A stretch of DNA of 64,000 nucleotides. Source: Ehretia macrophylla (Eukaryota; Streptophyta; Magnoliopsida; Boraginales; Ehretiaceae). Both the position numbers and the translations under genes were made by a program. Under the pieces are notes generated by a model. That model saw only the letters and a program-made list of their open reading frames with translations, was not told where the DNA came from and did not search any database. Below, in pieces: positions 33,531 to 46,026 of this stretch (the first letter of the stretch is position 1; every line of letters begins with the position of its first letter). The stretch spans positions 37,742,425 to 37,806,424 of the forward strand of contig CM075771.1 in the NCBI GenBank assembly GCA_037974665.1, in the 5' to 3' direction.

Positions 33531-34088
33531 TTTTCAATTTTTTTTTGCCCTGGTTAGGGTTGCCAAGATACTTTATCCACCAAATCTCTAATACTGAATC
33601 CCACGGAGCATTGGGCTAGACAACTTCGCTTCACGTAGAGGCCGGGCCCGTAAACCGAGGGCATAAGGTTTGTGACCAGGTCTCCGTCGCTCCGGTGCCC
33701 CAAACTTTTTATCCGAAAGGAGTTACGCTGGGCACAGCATACCGTTACAAAGCCCTCTGAGAGCTCTACGACAAGGGCAGCCAGCTTCCTCGCTGTCCCC
33801 ATTTTTGGAGCCCAAAATAGATCATTTTCATTAGTTTCAAGCCACTTTTCTGCTTTTGCTCTGTTTTTCCGTCCCGGATCATACGTCATGCGCTGTTAAA
33901 AGGACGACAACCTGAATCGCGAGACATCAGAGGGCCCTACAATGTGTCGATATCACGTCTTGCTAGGATGCTGCGTTGTTGAAGCGGATGGGTTGTCATT
34001 AAGCCCATTGGGCCTTTTGAATGGGCCATCTCTCTAGGCTGGGACTATGAACCCTTAACACATATAGGAATTGTGCCCTCAACATGAC

Positions 34089-34208
34089 GGGTGCGATCAT
34101 ACCAGCACTAATGCACCGGATCCCATCAGAACTCCGAAGTTATGCGTGCTTGGGCGAGAGTAGTACTAGGATTTGTGACCCCTTGTGAAGTCGTCGTGTT
34201 GTACCCCT
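34089..34208 (+). rRNA. 5S rRNA gene, copy 45, C box damaged
   Basis: Full length. Variants: A55T, G85T, G86T, C95T, G98T, C104G, C114T. GGATTTGTGA replaces GGATGGGTGA in the C box. Confidence 0.95.
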
Positions 34209-34764
34209 TTTCAATTTTTTTTCCCTTGGTTGGGGTTGCCAAGATACTTTATCGACCAAATCTCTATTACCGAATCCCACGGAACATTGGGCATGACAAA
34301 TTCGCTTCACGTAGAAGCCGGGCCCGTAAACCGAGGGCGTAGGGTTTGTCACAAAGTCTCCGTCGCTCTAGTGCCCATAGCTTTTGATCCGTAAGGAGTT
34401 ACGTGGTGCACAGCATACCGTTGCAAAGATCTTTGAGAGCTCTACGACGTAGTAAGCCAGCTTGCTCGCTGTGGCCATTTTTGGAGCGTAAAATCGAACA
34501 TTTTCATCAGTTTCAGTCCACTTTTCTTCTTTTGCTATGTTTTTCCGTCCTGGATCGTACGTCGTGAGTTGTTAAAAGGATGACAACCTGACTCACGGGA
34601 CATCAAAGGGCCCTTCAACGTGTCGATATCACGTCTTGCGAGGATGCAACGTTGTTGAAGCGGATGGGTTATCGTTAAGCCTTTTGGGCCTTTTGAATGG
34701 GCAATCTCTCTAGGCTGGGACTGTGAACCGTTAACACATATAAGAATTGTGCCCTTAACATGAC

Positions 34765-34884
34765 GGGTGCGATCATACCAGCACTAATGCACCAGATCCC
34801 ATTAAAACACCGAAGTTAAGCGTGCTTGGGCGAGAGTAGTACTAGGATGGGTGACCCCCTGGGAAGTCCTCGTGTTGCACCCCC
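34765..34884 (+). rRNA. 5S rRNA gene, copy 46
   Basis: Full length. Variants: G30A, C39T, G41A, T45A; the internal promoter is unchanged. Upstream CATATAAG. Confidence 0.97.
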
Positions 34885-35438
34885 TTTTCAATTTTTTTTG
34901 CCCTGGTTATGGTTGCCAAGTAACTTTATCCACCAAATCTTTATTACCGAATCCCACGAAACATTGGGCAACACAACTTCGTTCACGTAAAGGCCGGGCC
35001 CGCAAACCGAGGGCATAGGGTTTGTAACCATGTCTCCATCGCTCTGGTGCCCATAACTTTGATCTGTAAGGAGTTATGCGGCGTACAACATACAGTTGCA
35101 AAGCTCTCTGACAGCTCAAAGACGGGTGCAGCTCGCTCGCCCTCTGTGTCCGTTTTGAAGCCCAAAATCGAACGTTTTCATCAGTTTCAAGCCACTTTTC
35201 TTCTTTTGCCCTATTTTTCAGTCGCGGATCGTACGTCATGAGCTGTTAAAAGGACGACAACTTGACTCTCGATACATTAGAGGGCCCTACAACGTGTCGA
35301 TATCAAGTCCTATGAGGATGATGCATTGTTGAAGCGGATGGGTTATCGTTATGCCTATTGGGCCTTTTGAATGGGCAATCTCTCTAGGCTGGGACTGTGA
35401 ACCGTTAACACATATAGGAATTGTGCCCTCAACATGAC

Positions 35439-35558
35439 GGGTGCAATCTTACCAGCACTAATGCACCGGATCCCATCAGAACTCCGAAGTTAAGCGCGGT
35501 TGGGCGAGAGTAATACTAGGATGGGTGACCCCTTGGGAAGTCCTCGTGTTGCACCCCA
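35439..35558 (+). rRNA. 5S rRNA gene, copy 47
   Basis: Full length. Variants: G7A, A11T, T59C, C61G, G75A, C95T, C120A. Spacer shares the GAGAGATCTACGACG block with unit 40. Confidence 0.96.
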
Positions 35559-36115
35559 TTTTCAATTTTTTTTGCCCTGGTTAGGGTTGCCAAGATACTT
35601 TATCTACCAAATCTCTATTACCGAATCCCACGGAACATTGGGTAAGACAACTTCGCTTCACGTAGAGGCCGGGCCTGCAAACCGAGGGAATAGGGTTTGT
35701 GACTAGGTCACCGTCGCTCCGGTACCCATAACTTTTGATTCGTAAAGAGTTACGTGGTGCACAGCATACCGTTGCAAAGGTCTTTGAGAGATCTACGACG
35801 AGGGCGGCCAGCTTGCTCACTATGCCCAATTTTGCAGCCCAAAAATGAACGTTTTCATTAGTTTCAGGCCACTTTTCTTCTTTCGCTCTATTTTTTCGTC
35901 CCGGACCAAACGTCGTGAACTGTTAAAAGGGCGACAACCTGACTCGCGCGACATCAGAGGGCCCTACAACGTGTCGATATCACGTCTTGCGAGGATGCTG
36001 CGTTATTGAAGCGGATGGGTTGTCGTTAACCCCATTGGGCCTTTTGAATGGGCCATCTCTTTAGGCTGAGACTGTGAACCGTTAACACATATGGGAATTG
36101 TGCCTTCAACTTGAC

Positions 36116-36235
36116 GGGTTCGATCATACCAGCACTAATGCACCGGATCCCATTAGAACTCCGAAATTAAGCGCTCTTGGGCGAGAGTAGTACTAGGATG
36201 GTTGACCCCCTGGGAAGTCCTCGTGTTGCACCACT
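36116..36235 (+). rRNA. 5S rRNA gene, copy 48
   Basis: Full length. Variants: G5T, C39T, G51A, T59C, G60T, G87T, C118A. Three A-box changes and one in the C box. Upstream CATATGGG. Confidence 0.95.
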
Positions 36236-36792
36236 TTTTCAATTTTTTTTCCCCTGGTTAGGATTGCCAAGATACTTTATCCAACAAATCTCCATTACCG
36301 AATCCCACGAAACATTGGGCAAGACAACTTCGCTTAACGTAGAGGCCGGGCCCGCAAACCGAGGGCGTAGGGTTTGTGACCAGGTCTCCGTCGCTTCGGT
36401 GCCCATAACTTTTGATCTGAAAGGAGTTACGCAGCGCACAACATACCGTTGCAAAGCTCTTTGAGAGCTCTACGACGTAGGCAGCCATCTTGCTTGCTCT
36501 GGCCTTTTTTTTAGCCTAAAATCGAACGTTTTCATTAGTTTCAGTCCTGTTTTCTTCTTTTGCTCTGTTTTTCCGTCCTAGATCGTACGTCATGAGTTGT
36601 TAAAAGGGCGACAACCTAACTCGAGGGACATCAGAGGGCCCAACAACGTGTCGATATCATGTCTTGTGAGGATGCTGCTTTGTTGAAGCGGATGGGTTGT
36701 CGTTAAGCCCATTAGGCCTTTTGAATGGGCCATCTCTCTAGGTTGGGACTGTGAACCGTTAACACATATAGGAATTGTGCTCTCAACATGAC

Positions 36793-36912
36793 GGGTGCGA
36801 TCATACCAGCACTAATGCACCGGATCCCATTACAACTCCGAAGTTAAGCGTGCTTGGGCGAGAGTAGTACTACGAGGGGTGACCCCCTGTGAAGCCCTCG
36901 TGTTGCACCCCC
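36793..36912 (+). rRNA. 5S rRNA gene, copy 49
   Basis: Full length. Variants: C39T, G41C, G81C, T84G, G98T, T103C. CCTGTGAAG subtype. CGAGGGGTGA in the C box. Confidence 0.96.
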
Positions 36913-37469
36913 TTTTCAATTTTTTTTGCCCTGGTTGGGGTTGCCAAGATTCTTTATTCACCAAATCTCTATTACCGAATCCCACGGAACATTGGGCAAG
37001 ACAACTTCGCTTCACGTAGAGGCCGGGCCCGTATACCGAGGGCGTAGGGTTTGTCACAAAGTCTCCGTCGATTAGGTGCCCATAACTTTTGATCCGTAAG
37101 GAGTTACGCAGCGCACAGCATACCGTTCCAAAGCTCTTTGAGAGCTCTACGATGTAGGCAGCCATCTTGCTCGCTCTGGCCTTTTTTCGAGCACAAAATT
37201 GAACGTTTTCATTAGTTTCAGTCCACTTTTCTTCTTTTGCTATGTTTTTCCGTCCTGGATCGTACGTCGTGAGTTGTTAAAAGGATGACAACCTGACTCA
37301 CAGGACATCAGAGGGCCCTACAACGTGTCGATATCACGTCTTGTGAGGATGTAGCGTTCTTAAAGCGGATGGGTTGTGGTTAAGCCCATTGGGCTTTTTG
37401 AATGGGCAATCTCTCTAGGCGGGGACTGTGAACCATTAACACATATAGGAATTGTGCCCTCAACATGAC

Positions 37470-37589
37470 GGGTGCGATCATACCAGTACTAATGCACCAG
37501 ATCCCATCAGAACTCCGAAGTTAAGCGTACTTAGGTGAGAGTAGTACTAGGATGGGTGACCCCTTGGGAAGTCCTTGTGTTTCACCCCC
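37470..37589 (+). rRNA. 5S rRNA gene, copy 50
   Basis: Full length. Variants: C18T, G30A, G60A, G64A, C67T, C95T, C107T, G113T. Its spacer lacks about 13 bp at 37,771 (GATCAACGGCG), removing the CGTAAGGAGTTACG hairpin; unit 662 bp. Confidence 0.95.
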
Positions 37590-38131
37590 TTTTCAATTTT
37601 TTTTGCCCTGGTTAGGGTTGCCAAGATACTTTATCCACCAAATCTCTATTACCGAATCCCACGAAACATTGGGCAAGACAACTTCGCTTCACGTAGAGGC
37701 CGGGCTTGCAAACCGAGGGCGTAGGGTTTGTGACCAGGTCTCTGTCGCTCCAGTGTCCATAACTTTTGATCAACGGCGCACAACATGCCATTGCAAAGCT
37801 CTCTGAGAGCTCTACGACGGGGCAGCTACGTTGCTTACGGTGCCTATTTTTGGAGCCCAAATCGAACGTTTTGATCAGTTTCAAATCGGTTTTCTTCTTT
37901 TGCTCTATTTTTCTATCCCGGATCGTACGTCGTGAGCTGTTAAAAGGACGACAACCTTACTCACGGTACATCATAGGGCCCTACAACGTGTCGATATCAC
38001 GTCTTGCGAGGATGCTGCGTTGTTGAAGCTGATGGGTTTTCGTTAAGCCCATTGGCCTTTTGAATGGGCCATCACTTTAGGCTGGGACTATGAACCGTTA
38101 ACACATATAGGAATTGTGCCCTAAACTTGAC

Positions 38132-38251
38132 GGGTGCGATCATACCGACACTAATGCACCGGATCCTATCAGAACTCCGAAGTTAAGCGTGCTTGGGCGA
38201 GAGTAGTACTAGGATGGGTGACTCCCTGGGAAGTCCTCGTGTTGTACCCCA
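38132..38251 (+). rRNA. 5S rRNA gene, copy 51
   Basis: Full length. Variants: A16G, G17A, C36T, C92T, C114T, C120A. Spacer of the GATCTCTACGACGGAGG type. Confidence 0.96.
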
Positions 38252-38807
38252 TTCTGAATATTTTTTGCCCTGGTTAGGGTTGCCAAGATACTTTATCAAC
38301 CAAATCTCTATTACCGAATCCCACGGAACAATGGGCAAGACAACTTCGCTTCACGTAGAGGCCGGGTATGCAAACCGAGGGCGTAGGGTTTGTGACCAGG
38401 TCTCCGTCGCTCCAGTGCCCATAAATTTTGATCCGTAAGGAGTTACGCGGTGCACAGCATACCGTTGCAAAGCTCTCTGAGATCTCTACGACGGAGGCAG
38501 TGAGCTTGCTCGCTTTGCCCCTTTTTGGAGCCCAAGAACGAACGTTTTCATCAATTTTAGGCCACTTTTCTTGTTTTGCCCTATTTTTCCATCTCGGTTC
38601 GTACGTCGTGAGCTGTTAAAAGGTTGAAAACCTTACTCGCGGTACATCAGAGGGCCCTACAACATGTCGATATCACGTCTTGCGAGGATGCTGCGTTGTT
38701 GAAGCGGATGGGTTTTCGTTAAGCCCATTGGCCTTTTGAATGGGCCATCTTTCTAGGCTGTGACTGTGAACCGTTAACTCATATAGGAATTGTGCCCACA
38801 ACATGGC

Positions 38808-38927
38808 GGGTACGATCATACCAGCACTAATGCACCGGATCCCATCAGAACTCCAAAGTTAAGCGTGCTTGGGCGAGAGTAGTACTAGGATGGATGACCC
38901 CCCGGTAAGTCCTCGTGTTGCACCCCT
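38808..38927 (+). rRNA. 5S rRNA gene, copy 52
   Basis: Full length. Variants: G5A, G48A, G87A, T96C, G99T. Upstream ACTCATATAGG and GGC before the gene. Spacer of the CCCTCAAACC type (units 28 and 35). Confidence 0.96.
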
Positions 38928-39483
38928 TTTTGAATTTTTTTTGCCCTGGTTAGGGTTGCCAAGATACTTTATCCACCAAATCTCTCTTAGCGAATCCAAC
39001 GGAATATTGGGCAATACAACTTTGCTTCATGTAGAGGCCGGGCCCTCAAACCGAAGGTGTAGGATTTGTGACCAGGTCTCCGTCACTCCGGTGTCCATAA
39101 CTTTTGATCTGTAAAGAGTTACGCGACGCACAGCATACCGTTGCAAAGCTCTCTGAGAGCTCCAACACGGAGGCAGCGAGGTTACTCGCTTTGCCCATTT
39201 TTGGAGCCCAAAATCGAATGTTTTCATCAGTTTTAGGCCACATTTCTTGTTTTGCCATGTTTTTCGTCCCGGATTTTACGTCGTGAGCTGTTAAAAGGAC
39301 GGCAACCTTACTCGTGGTATATCAGAGGGCCCTACAACGTGTCGATATCACGTCTTGCGAGGATGCTGCATTGTTGAAGCGGATGGGTTATCGTTAAGCC
39401 CATTGGGCCTTTTGAATGGGCCATCTCTCTAGGCTGGCACTGTGAACCGTTTACACATATAGGAATTGTGCCCTCAACATGAC

Positions 39484-39603
39484 AGGTGCGATCATACCAG
39501 CACTAATGCACCGGATCCCATCAGAACTCCGAAGTTAATCGTGCTTGGGCGAGAGTAGTACAAGGATGGGTGACCCCATGGGAGGTCCTCGTGTTGCACC
39601 CCC
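39484..39603 (+). rRNA. 5S rRNA gene, copy 53
   Basis: Full length. Variants: G1A, G56T, T79A, C95A, A101G. Spacer with CTGGTAGGGTT as in units 29 and 30. Confidence 0.96.
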
Positions 39604-40159
39604 TTTTCAATTTTTTTTGCCCTGGTAGGGTTGCCAAGATACATTATCCACCAAATCTCTATTATCGAATCCCACGAAACATTGGGCAAGACAACTGCGC
39701 TTCACGTAGAGGCCGGGCCAGCAAACCGACGGCGTAGGGTTTGTGACCAGGTCTCCGTCGCTCCGGTGCCCATAACTTTTGATCCGTAAGGAGTTACGTG
39801 GCAAACAGCATACCGTTCCAAAGCTCTCTGAGAGCTCGCCGACGGGGGCGGCAAGCTTGCTCGCCTTGCCCCTTTTTGGAGCCCAAATTCGAATATTTTC
39901 ATCAATTTCAGACCACTTTTATTCTTTTGCCCTGTTTTTCCGTCCTGGATTGTATGTCGTGAGCTGTTAAAAGGACGACAACCTGACTCTCGATACATCA
40001 GAGGGCCCTACAACGTGTCGATATCAAGTCTTATGAGGATGATGCAATGTTGAAACGGATGGGTTGTCGTTAAGCCTATTGGGCCTTTTGAACGGGCCAT
40101 CTCTCTAGGCTGGGACTGTGAACCGTAAACACATATAGGAATTGTGCTCTCAACATGAT

Positions 40160-40279
40160 GGGTGCGATCATACTAGTACTAACTCACCGGATCCCTTCAG
40201 AACTCCGAAGTTAAGCGTGCTTGGGCGAGAGTAGTACTAGGATGGGTGACCCTTTGGGAAGTCCTCGTGTTGCACCCCC
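40160..40279 (+). rRNA. 5S rRNA gene, copy 54
   Basis: Full length. Variants: C15T, C18T, T24C, G25T, A37T, C94T, C95T. T at -1. Confidence 0.96.
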
Positions 40280-40836
40280 TTTTCAATTTTTTTTGCCTTG
40301 GTTATGGTTGCCAAGATACTTCATCCACCAAATCTCTATTACCGAATCCCACGGAACATTGGGCAAGACAACTTCGCTTCACGTAGAGGCCGGGCCCGCA
40401 AACCGAGGGCATAGGGTTTGTGACCAGGTCTCCGTCGCTCCGGTGCCCATAACTTTTGATCCGAAAGGAGTTACGTAGCGCACAGCATACCGTTGCAAAG
40501 CCCTCTGAGAGCTCTACGACAGGGGCTACCAGCTTGCTCGATGTGCTAGTTTTTGGAGCCCAACATCGAACGTTTTCATCAGTTTCAGGCCACTTTTCTA
40601 CTTTTGCTCTGTTTTTCCGTCCCGAATCGTACGTCATGCGCTGTTAAAATGATGACAACCTGACTCACGGGACATCAGAAGGCTCTACAACGTGTCAATA
40701 TCATGTCTTGCGAGGATGCTGCGTTGTTGAAGTGGATGGGTTGTCGTTAAGCCCATTGGGCCTTTTGAATGGGCCATCTCTCTAGGCTAGTTCTGTGAAC
40801 CGTTAACACATATAGGAATTGTGCCCTCAACATGAC

Positions 40837-40956
40837 GGGTGCGATCATACCAGCACTAATGCTCCGGATCCCATTAGAACACCGAAGTTAAGCGTGCTTG
40901 GGCGAGAGTAGTACTAGGATCGGTGACCCCCTGGGAAGTCCTCGGGTTGTACCCCC
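40837..40956 (+). rRNA. 5S rRNA gene, copy 55
   Basis: Full length. Variants: A27T, C39T, T45A, G85C, T109G, C114T. Shares T45A and the TTCGTTCACG spacer form with copies 39 and 46. Confidence 0.96.
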
Positions 40957-41511
40957 TTTTCAATTTTTTTTGCCTTGGTTAGGGTTGCCAAGATACTTTA
41001 TCCACCAAATCTCTATTACCGAATCCCACAGAACATTGGGCAAGACAACTTCGTTCACGTAGAAGCCGGGCCCGCAAACCGAGGGCGTAGGTTTTGTAAC
41101 TAGGTCTCCGTAACTCGGGTGCCTATAACTTTGATCCATAAGGAGTTACGCGGCGTACAGTAGACAGTTGACAAGTTCTCTGAGAGCTCAAAGACGGTGG
41201 CAGCTCGCTCACTCGCTGTGCCCGTTTTTGGAGCCCAAAATCGAACGTTTCTATCAGTTTCAAGCCACTTTTTTTCTTTTGCCCAGTTTTTTCATCCCGG
41301 ATCGTACGTCGTGAGCTGTTATAAGGAAGACAACCTGACTTGCGGTACATCAGAGCGCCATACAATGTGTCGATATCACGTCTTGCGAGGATGCTGTGTT
41401 GTTGAAGCGGATGGGTTGTAGTTAAGCCCATTGGGCCTTTTGAATGTGCCAACTCTCTAGGCTGGCACTGTGAACCATTAACACATATAGGAATTGTGCC
41501 CCCAACATGAC

Positions 41512-41631
41512 ACGTGCGATCATACCAGCAGTAATGCACCAGATCCCATCAGAACTCCGAAGTTAAGCATTCTTGGGCTAGAGTAGTACTAGGATGGGTG
41601 ACCCCCAGGGAAGTCCTCGTGTCGCACCCCC
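41512..41631 (+). rRNA. 5S rRNA gene, copy 56
   Basis: Full length. Variants: G1A, G2C, C20G, G30A, G58A, G60T, G68T, T96A, T112C. The 5' end ACGTGCG breaks two helix I pairs. Its spacer tail reappears in the duplicated part of unit 57. Confidence 0.95.
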
Positions 41632-42187
41632 TTTTCAATTTTTTTTGCCCTGGTTAGGGTTGCCAAGATACTTTATCCACCAAATCTCTATTACCGAATC
41701 CCACGGAACATTGGGCAAGACAACTTCGCATCACGTAGAGGCTGGGCCTGCAAACCGAGGGCGTAGGGTTTGTGACCAAGTCTCCGTCGCTACGGTGCCC
41801 ATAACTTTGGATCCGTAAGGAGTTACGCAGCGCACAGCATACCGTTGCAAAGCTTTCTTAGAGCTCTACGACAAGGGTAGCAAGCTTGCTCGTCGTGACC
41901 TTTTTGGAGCCCAAAATCGAACGTTTTCATCAGTTTCAGACCGCTTTTCTTCTTTTGCTCTATTTTTCCATCCCGAATCGTACGTCGTGCGCTGTTAAAA
42001 GGACGACAACCTGACTCCCGGGACATCAGAGGACCCCACAACGTGTCGATATCACGTCTTGCGAGGATGCTACGTTGTTGAAGCGGATGGGTTGTCGTTT
42101 AGTCCATTGGGCCTTTTGAATGGGCTATCTCTCTAGGCAGGGACTGTGAACCGTTAACACATATAGGAATTGTTCCGTCAACATGAC

Positions 42188-42307
42188 GGGTGTGATCATA
42201 CCGGAACTAATGCTGCGAATCTCATCAGAACTCCGAAGTTAAGCGTGCTTGGGCAAGAGTAGTACTAGGATGGGTGACCCCCTGGGAAGTCCTCGTGTTG
42301 CGCCCCT
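42188..42307 (+). rRNA. 5S rRNA gene, copy 57 (head of 823 bp unit)
   Basis: Full length. Variants: C6T, A16G, C18A, A27T, C28G, G31A, C35T, G68A, A115G. Very like copy 58, so the two units were duplicated in tandem. Confidence 0.95.
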
Positions 42308-42558
42308 TTTATAATTTTTTTTCCCTGGTTAGGGTTGCCAAGATACTTTATCCACCAAATCTCTATTACCGAATACTACGGAACATTGGGCAAGACAACT
42401 TCGCTTCACGTAGAGGCTAGGCCAGCAAACCGAGGGCGTAGGGTTTGTGACCAGGTCTCCGTCGCTCCGGGGCCCATAACTTTTGATCCGTAAGGAGTTA
42501 CACAGCGCACAGCATACCATTGCAAAGCTCTCTTAGAGCTCTAAGACAAGGGCAGCAA

Positions 42559-42853
42559 GCTTGCTCGCCGTGCCCTTTTTGTAGCCCAAAATCGAACGTT
42601 TTCATCAGTTTTAGGCCACTTTTCTTCTTTTGCTCTATTTTTCCGTCCCGGATCGTACGTCGTGAGCTGTTAAAAGGACGACAACTTTACTCGCGGGACA
42701 TCGGAGGCTTGCTCGTCGTGCCCTTTTTGGAGCCCAAAATCGAACGTTTTCATCAGTTTCAAACCGCTTTTCTTCTTTTGCTCTATTTTTCCATCCTGGA
42801 TCGTACGTCGTACGCTGCTAAAAGGACGACAACCTGACTCCCGGGACATCAGA
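42559..42853 (+). repeat. Internal spacer duplication in unit 57 (about 148 bp)
   Basis: The stretch GCTTGCTCG...ACAACTTTACTCGCGGGACATC is followed at 42707 by a second version starting GCTTGCTCGTCG. The second version (TTTCAAACCGC, GTACGCTGCTAAAAGG, GACTCCCGGGACATC) resembles unit 56, so it is again a join of two subtypes. Confidence 0.85.
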
Positions 42854-43010
42854 GGACCCCACAACGTGTCGATATCACCTCTTGCGAGGATGCTGCGTTG
42901 TTGAAGCGGATAGGTTGTCGTTTAGTCCATTGGGCCTTTTGAATGGGCCATCTCTCTAGGCTGGGACTGTGAACCGTTAACACATATAGGAATTGTTCCG
43001 TCAACATGAC

Positions 43011-43130
43011 GGGTGTGATCATACCGGAACTAATGCAGCGGATCTCATCAGAACTCCGAAGTTAAGCGTGCTTGGGCAAGAGTAGTACTAGGATGGGTGA
43101 CCCCCTGGGAAGTCCTCGTGTTGCGCCCCC
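43011..43130 (+). rRNA. 5S rRNA gene, copy 58 (head of 991 bp unit)
   Basis: Full length. Variants: C6T, A16G, C18A, C28G, C35T, G68A, A115G. The first T run after the gene is broken (CCCCCTATATAATTTTTTTT); the second is intact. Confidence 0.95.
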
Positions 43131-43205
43131 TATATAATTTTTTTTCCCTGGTTAGGGTTGCCAAGATACTTTATCCACCAAATCTCTATTACCGAATACC
43201 ACGGA

Positions 43206-43840
43206 ACATTGGGCAAGACAACTTCGCTTCACGTAGAGGCTAGGCCAGCAATCCGAGGGCGTAGGGTTTGTGACCAGGTCTCCATCGCTCCGGGGCCCAT
43301 AACTTTTTATCCGTAAGGAGTTACACAGCGCACAGCATATCATTGCAAAGCTCTCTTAGAGCTCTATGACAAGGGCAGCAAGCTTGCTCACCATGCCCTT
43401 TTTGGAGCCCAAAATCGAACGTTTTCATCATTTTTAGGCCACTTTTCTTCTTTTGCTCTATTTTTCCATCCCGGATCGTACGTCGTGAGCTGTTAAAAGG
43501 ACGACAACTTGACTCGCGGGACATAGGTCAAGACAACTTCGCTTCACGTAGAGGTCGGGCCCGCAAACTGAGGGCGTAAGGTTAGTGACCAGGTCTCCGT
43601 CACTCCGTTGCCCATAACTTTTGATCCATAAGGAGTTACGCGGCACTCAGCATACCGTTGAAAAGCTCTCAGAGAGCTCTACGATGGGGGCAGCCAATTT
43701 GCTCCCTGTGCCCATTTTTGGTGCCCAAAATCGAATGTTTTTATCAGTTTCAGGATATTTTTCTTCTTTTGCCCTGTTTTTCCATCGCGGATCATACGTC
43801 GTGAGCTGTTAAAAGGACGACAACCTAACTCGCGGTACAT
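43206..43840 (+). repeat. Internal spacer duplication in unit 58 (about 315 bp)
   Basis: At 43521-43524 the spacer switches from CGCGGGACAT back to GTCAAGACAACTTCGCTTC, a point 315 bp earlier in the unit. ACAT is present at both edges (43206-43209 and 43521-43524), which suggests a join at short homology. The unit is 991 bp. Confidence 0.87.
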
Positions 43841-44001
43841 CAGAGGGCCCTACAGTGTGTCGATATCATGTCTTGTGAGGATGCTGCGTTGTTAAAGCGG
43901 ATGGGTTGTCCTTAAGCCCATTGGGCCTTTTGAATGGCCCATCTCTCTAGGCTAGCACTGTGAACCGTTAACACATATAGGAATTATGCGCTGAACATGA
44001 C

Positions 44002-44121
44002 GGGTGCGATCATACTAGCACTAATGCACCGGATCCCATCAGAACTCCGAAGTTAAGCGTGCTTGGGTAAGAGTAGTACTAGGATGGGTGACCCCATGGG
44101 AAGTCCTCGTGTTGGACCCCT
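44002..44121 (+). rRNA. 5S rRNA gene, copy 59
   Basis: Full length. Variants: C15T, C67T, G68A, C95A, C114G. Upstream ATGCGCTGAAC differs from the usual GTGCCCTCAAC. Confidence 0.96.
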
Positions 44122-44678
44122 TTATCAATTTTTTTTGCTCTGGTTAGGGTTGCCAAGATACTTTATCCACCAAATCTCTATTACCGAATCCCACAGAACG
44201 TTGGGCAAGACAACTTCGCTTCAAGTAGAGGCCGGGCCCGCAAACCGAGGGCGTAGGGTTTGTGACTAGGTTTTCGTCGCTCCGGTACCCATAACTTTTG
44301 ATCCGTAAGGAGTTACGCGGTACACAACATACCGTTACAAAGCTCTATGAGAGCTCTACGACGAGGGCAGCCAGCTTGCTAGCTGTGCCCCTTTTTGGAG
44401 CCCAAAATCTAACGTTTTCATTAGTTTCAGGCCACTTTTGTTCTTTTACTCTATTTTTCCATCCAGGATCGTACGTCGTGAGCTGTTAAAAGGAGGACAA
44501 CCTGACTCGCGATACATCTGAGGACCCTACAACGTGTCGATATCACGTCTTGCGAGGATGCTGCATTGTTGAAGTGGATGGGTTGTCGTTAAGCCCAATG
44601 GGCATTTTGAATGGGCCATCTCTCTAGGCTGGCATTGTGAACCGTTAACACATATAGGAATTGTGCCTTAAACAAGAT

Positions 44679-44798
44679 GGGTGCGATCATACTAACACTA
44701 ATGCACCGGATCCTATCAGGACTCCGAAGTTAAGCGTGGTTGGGAGAGAGTAGTACTAGGATGGGTGACCCCCTGGGAAGTCCTCGTGTTGCACCCCC
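44679..44798 (+). rRNA. 5S rRNA gene, copy 60
   Basis: Full length. Variants: C15T, G17A, C36T, A42G, C61G, C67A. T at -1. Confidence 0.96.
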
Positions 44799-45355
44799 TT
44801 TTCGATTTTTTTTGCCCTGGTTAGTGTTGCCAAGACACTTTATCCACCAAATCTCTATTACCGAATCCCACGGAACATTGGGCTAGACAACTTCGTTTCA
44901 CGTAGAGGTCAGGCCCGCAAACCGTGGGCGCACGGTTTGTGACCAGGTCTCTGTCGCTCCGGTGCCCATAACTTTTGATCCGTAAGGAGTTACGTGGCAC
45001 ACAGCATACCGTTGCAAAGCACTCTGAGAGCTATACGACGGGGGCAGCCAGCTTGCTCGCTTTGCCCATTTTTGGAGCCCAAAATCGAATGTTTTCATCA
45101 GTTTCAGGACACTTTTCTTCGTTTGCACAGTTTTTCCATCCCAGATCATACGTCTTGAGTAGTTAAAAAGACGACAACCTGACTCATGGTACATCAGAGG
45201 ACCCTACAACGAGTCGATATCACGTCTTGCGAGAATGTTGCGTTGTTGAGGCGGATGGGTTGTCGTTAAGCCCATTGGGCCTTTTGAATGGGCCATCTCT
45301 CTAGGCTGGCAATGTGAACCGTTAACACATATAGGAATTGTGCTCTCAACTTGAC

Positions 45356-45475
45356 GGGTGTGATCATACCAGCACTAATGCAACGGATCCCATCCGCACT
45401 CCGAAGTTAAGCGTGCTTGGGCCAGAGTAGCACTAGGATGGGTGACCCCTTGGGAAGTCCTCGTGTTGCCCCCCC
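45356..45475 (+). rRNA. 5S rRNA gene, copy 61
   Basis: Full length. Variants: C6T, C28A, A40C, A42C, G68C, T76C, C95T, A115C. Terminator is GAAATTTTTTT, shorter than usual. Confidence 0.95.
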
Positions 45476-46026
45476 TTTTGAAATTTTTTTGCCCTAGTTA
45501 GGGTTGCCAAGATACTTTATCCACCAAATCTCTATTACCGAATTCCATGGATCATTGGGCTAGACAACTTCGCTTCACGTAGAGGCCGAGCCCGCAAACC
45601 GAGGGTGTATGGTTGGTGACCAGGTCTTTGTCGCTCCAGTACCCATAACTTTTGATCCGTAAGGAGTTACGCGGCACACAGTATACCGTTACAGAGCTCT
45701 CTGAGAGCTCTACAACGGGGGCAGCCAGTTGGTGTGCCCTTTTTGGAGCCCAAAATCGAATGTTTTCATCAGTTTCAAGACACTTTTCTTCTTTTGCCCT
45801 ATTTTTCCATCCCGAATTGTACGTCGTGAGCTATTAAAAGGACGACAACCTGACTCGTTGTACATCAGAGGTCCCTACAACGTGTTGATATCACGTCTTG
45901 CGAGGATACTGCGTTGATGAAGCGGATGGGTTGTCGTTAAGCCCATTGAGCCTTTTGAATGGGCCATCTCTCTAAGCTGGCACTGTGAACCGTTAACGCA
46001 TATAGGAATTGTGCCCTGAACATGAC

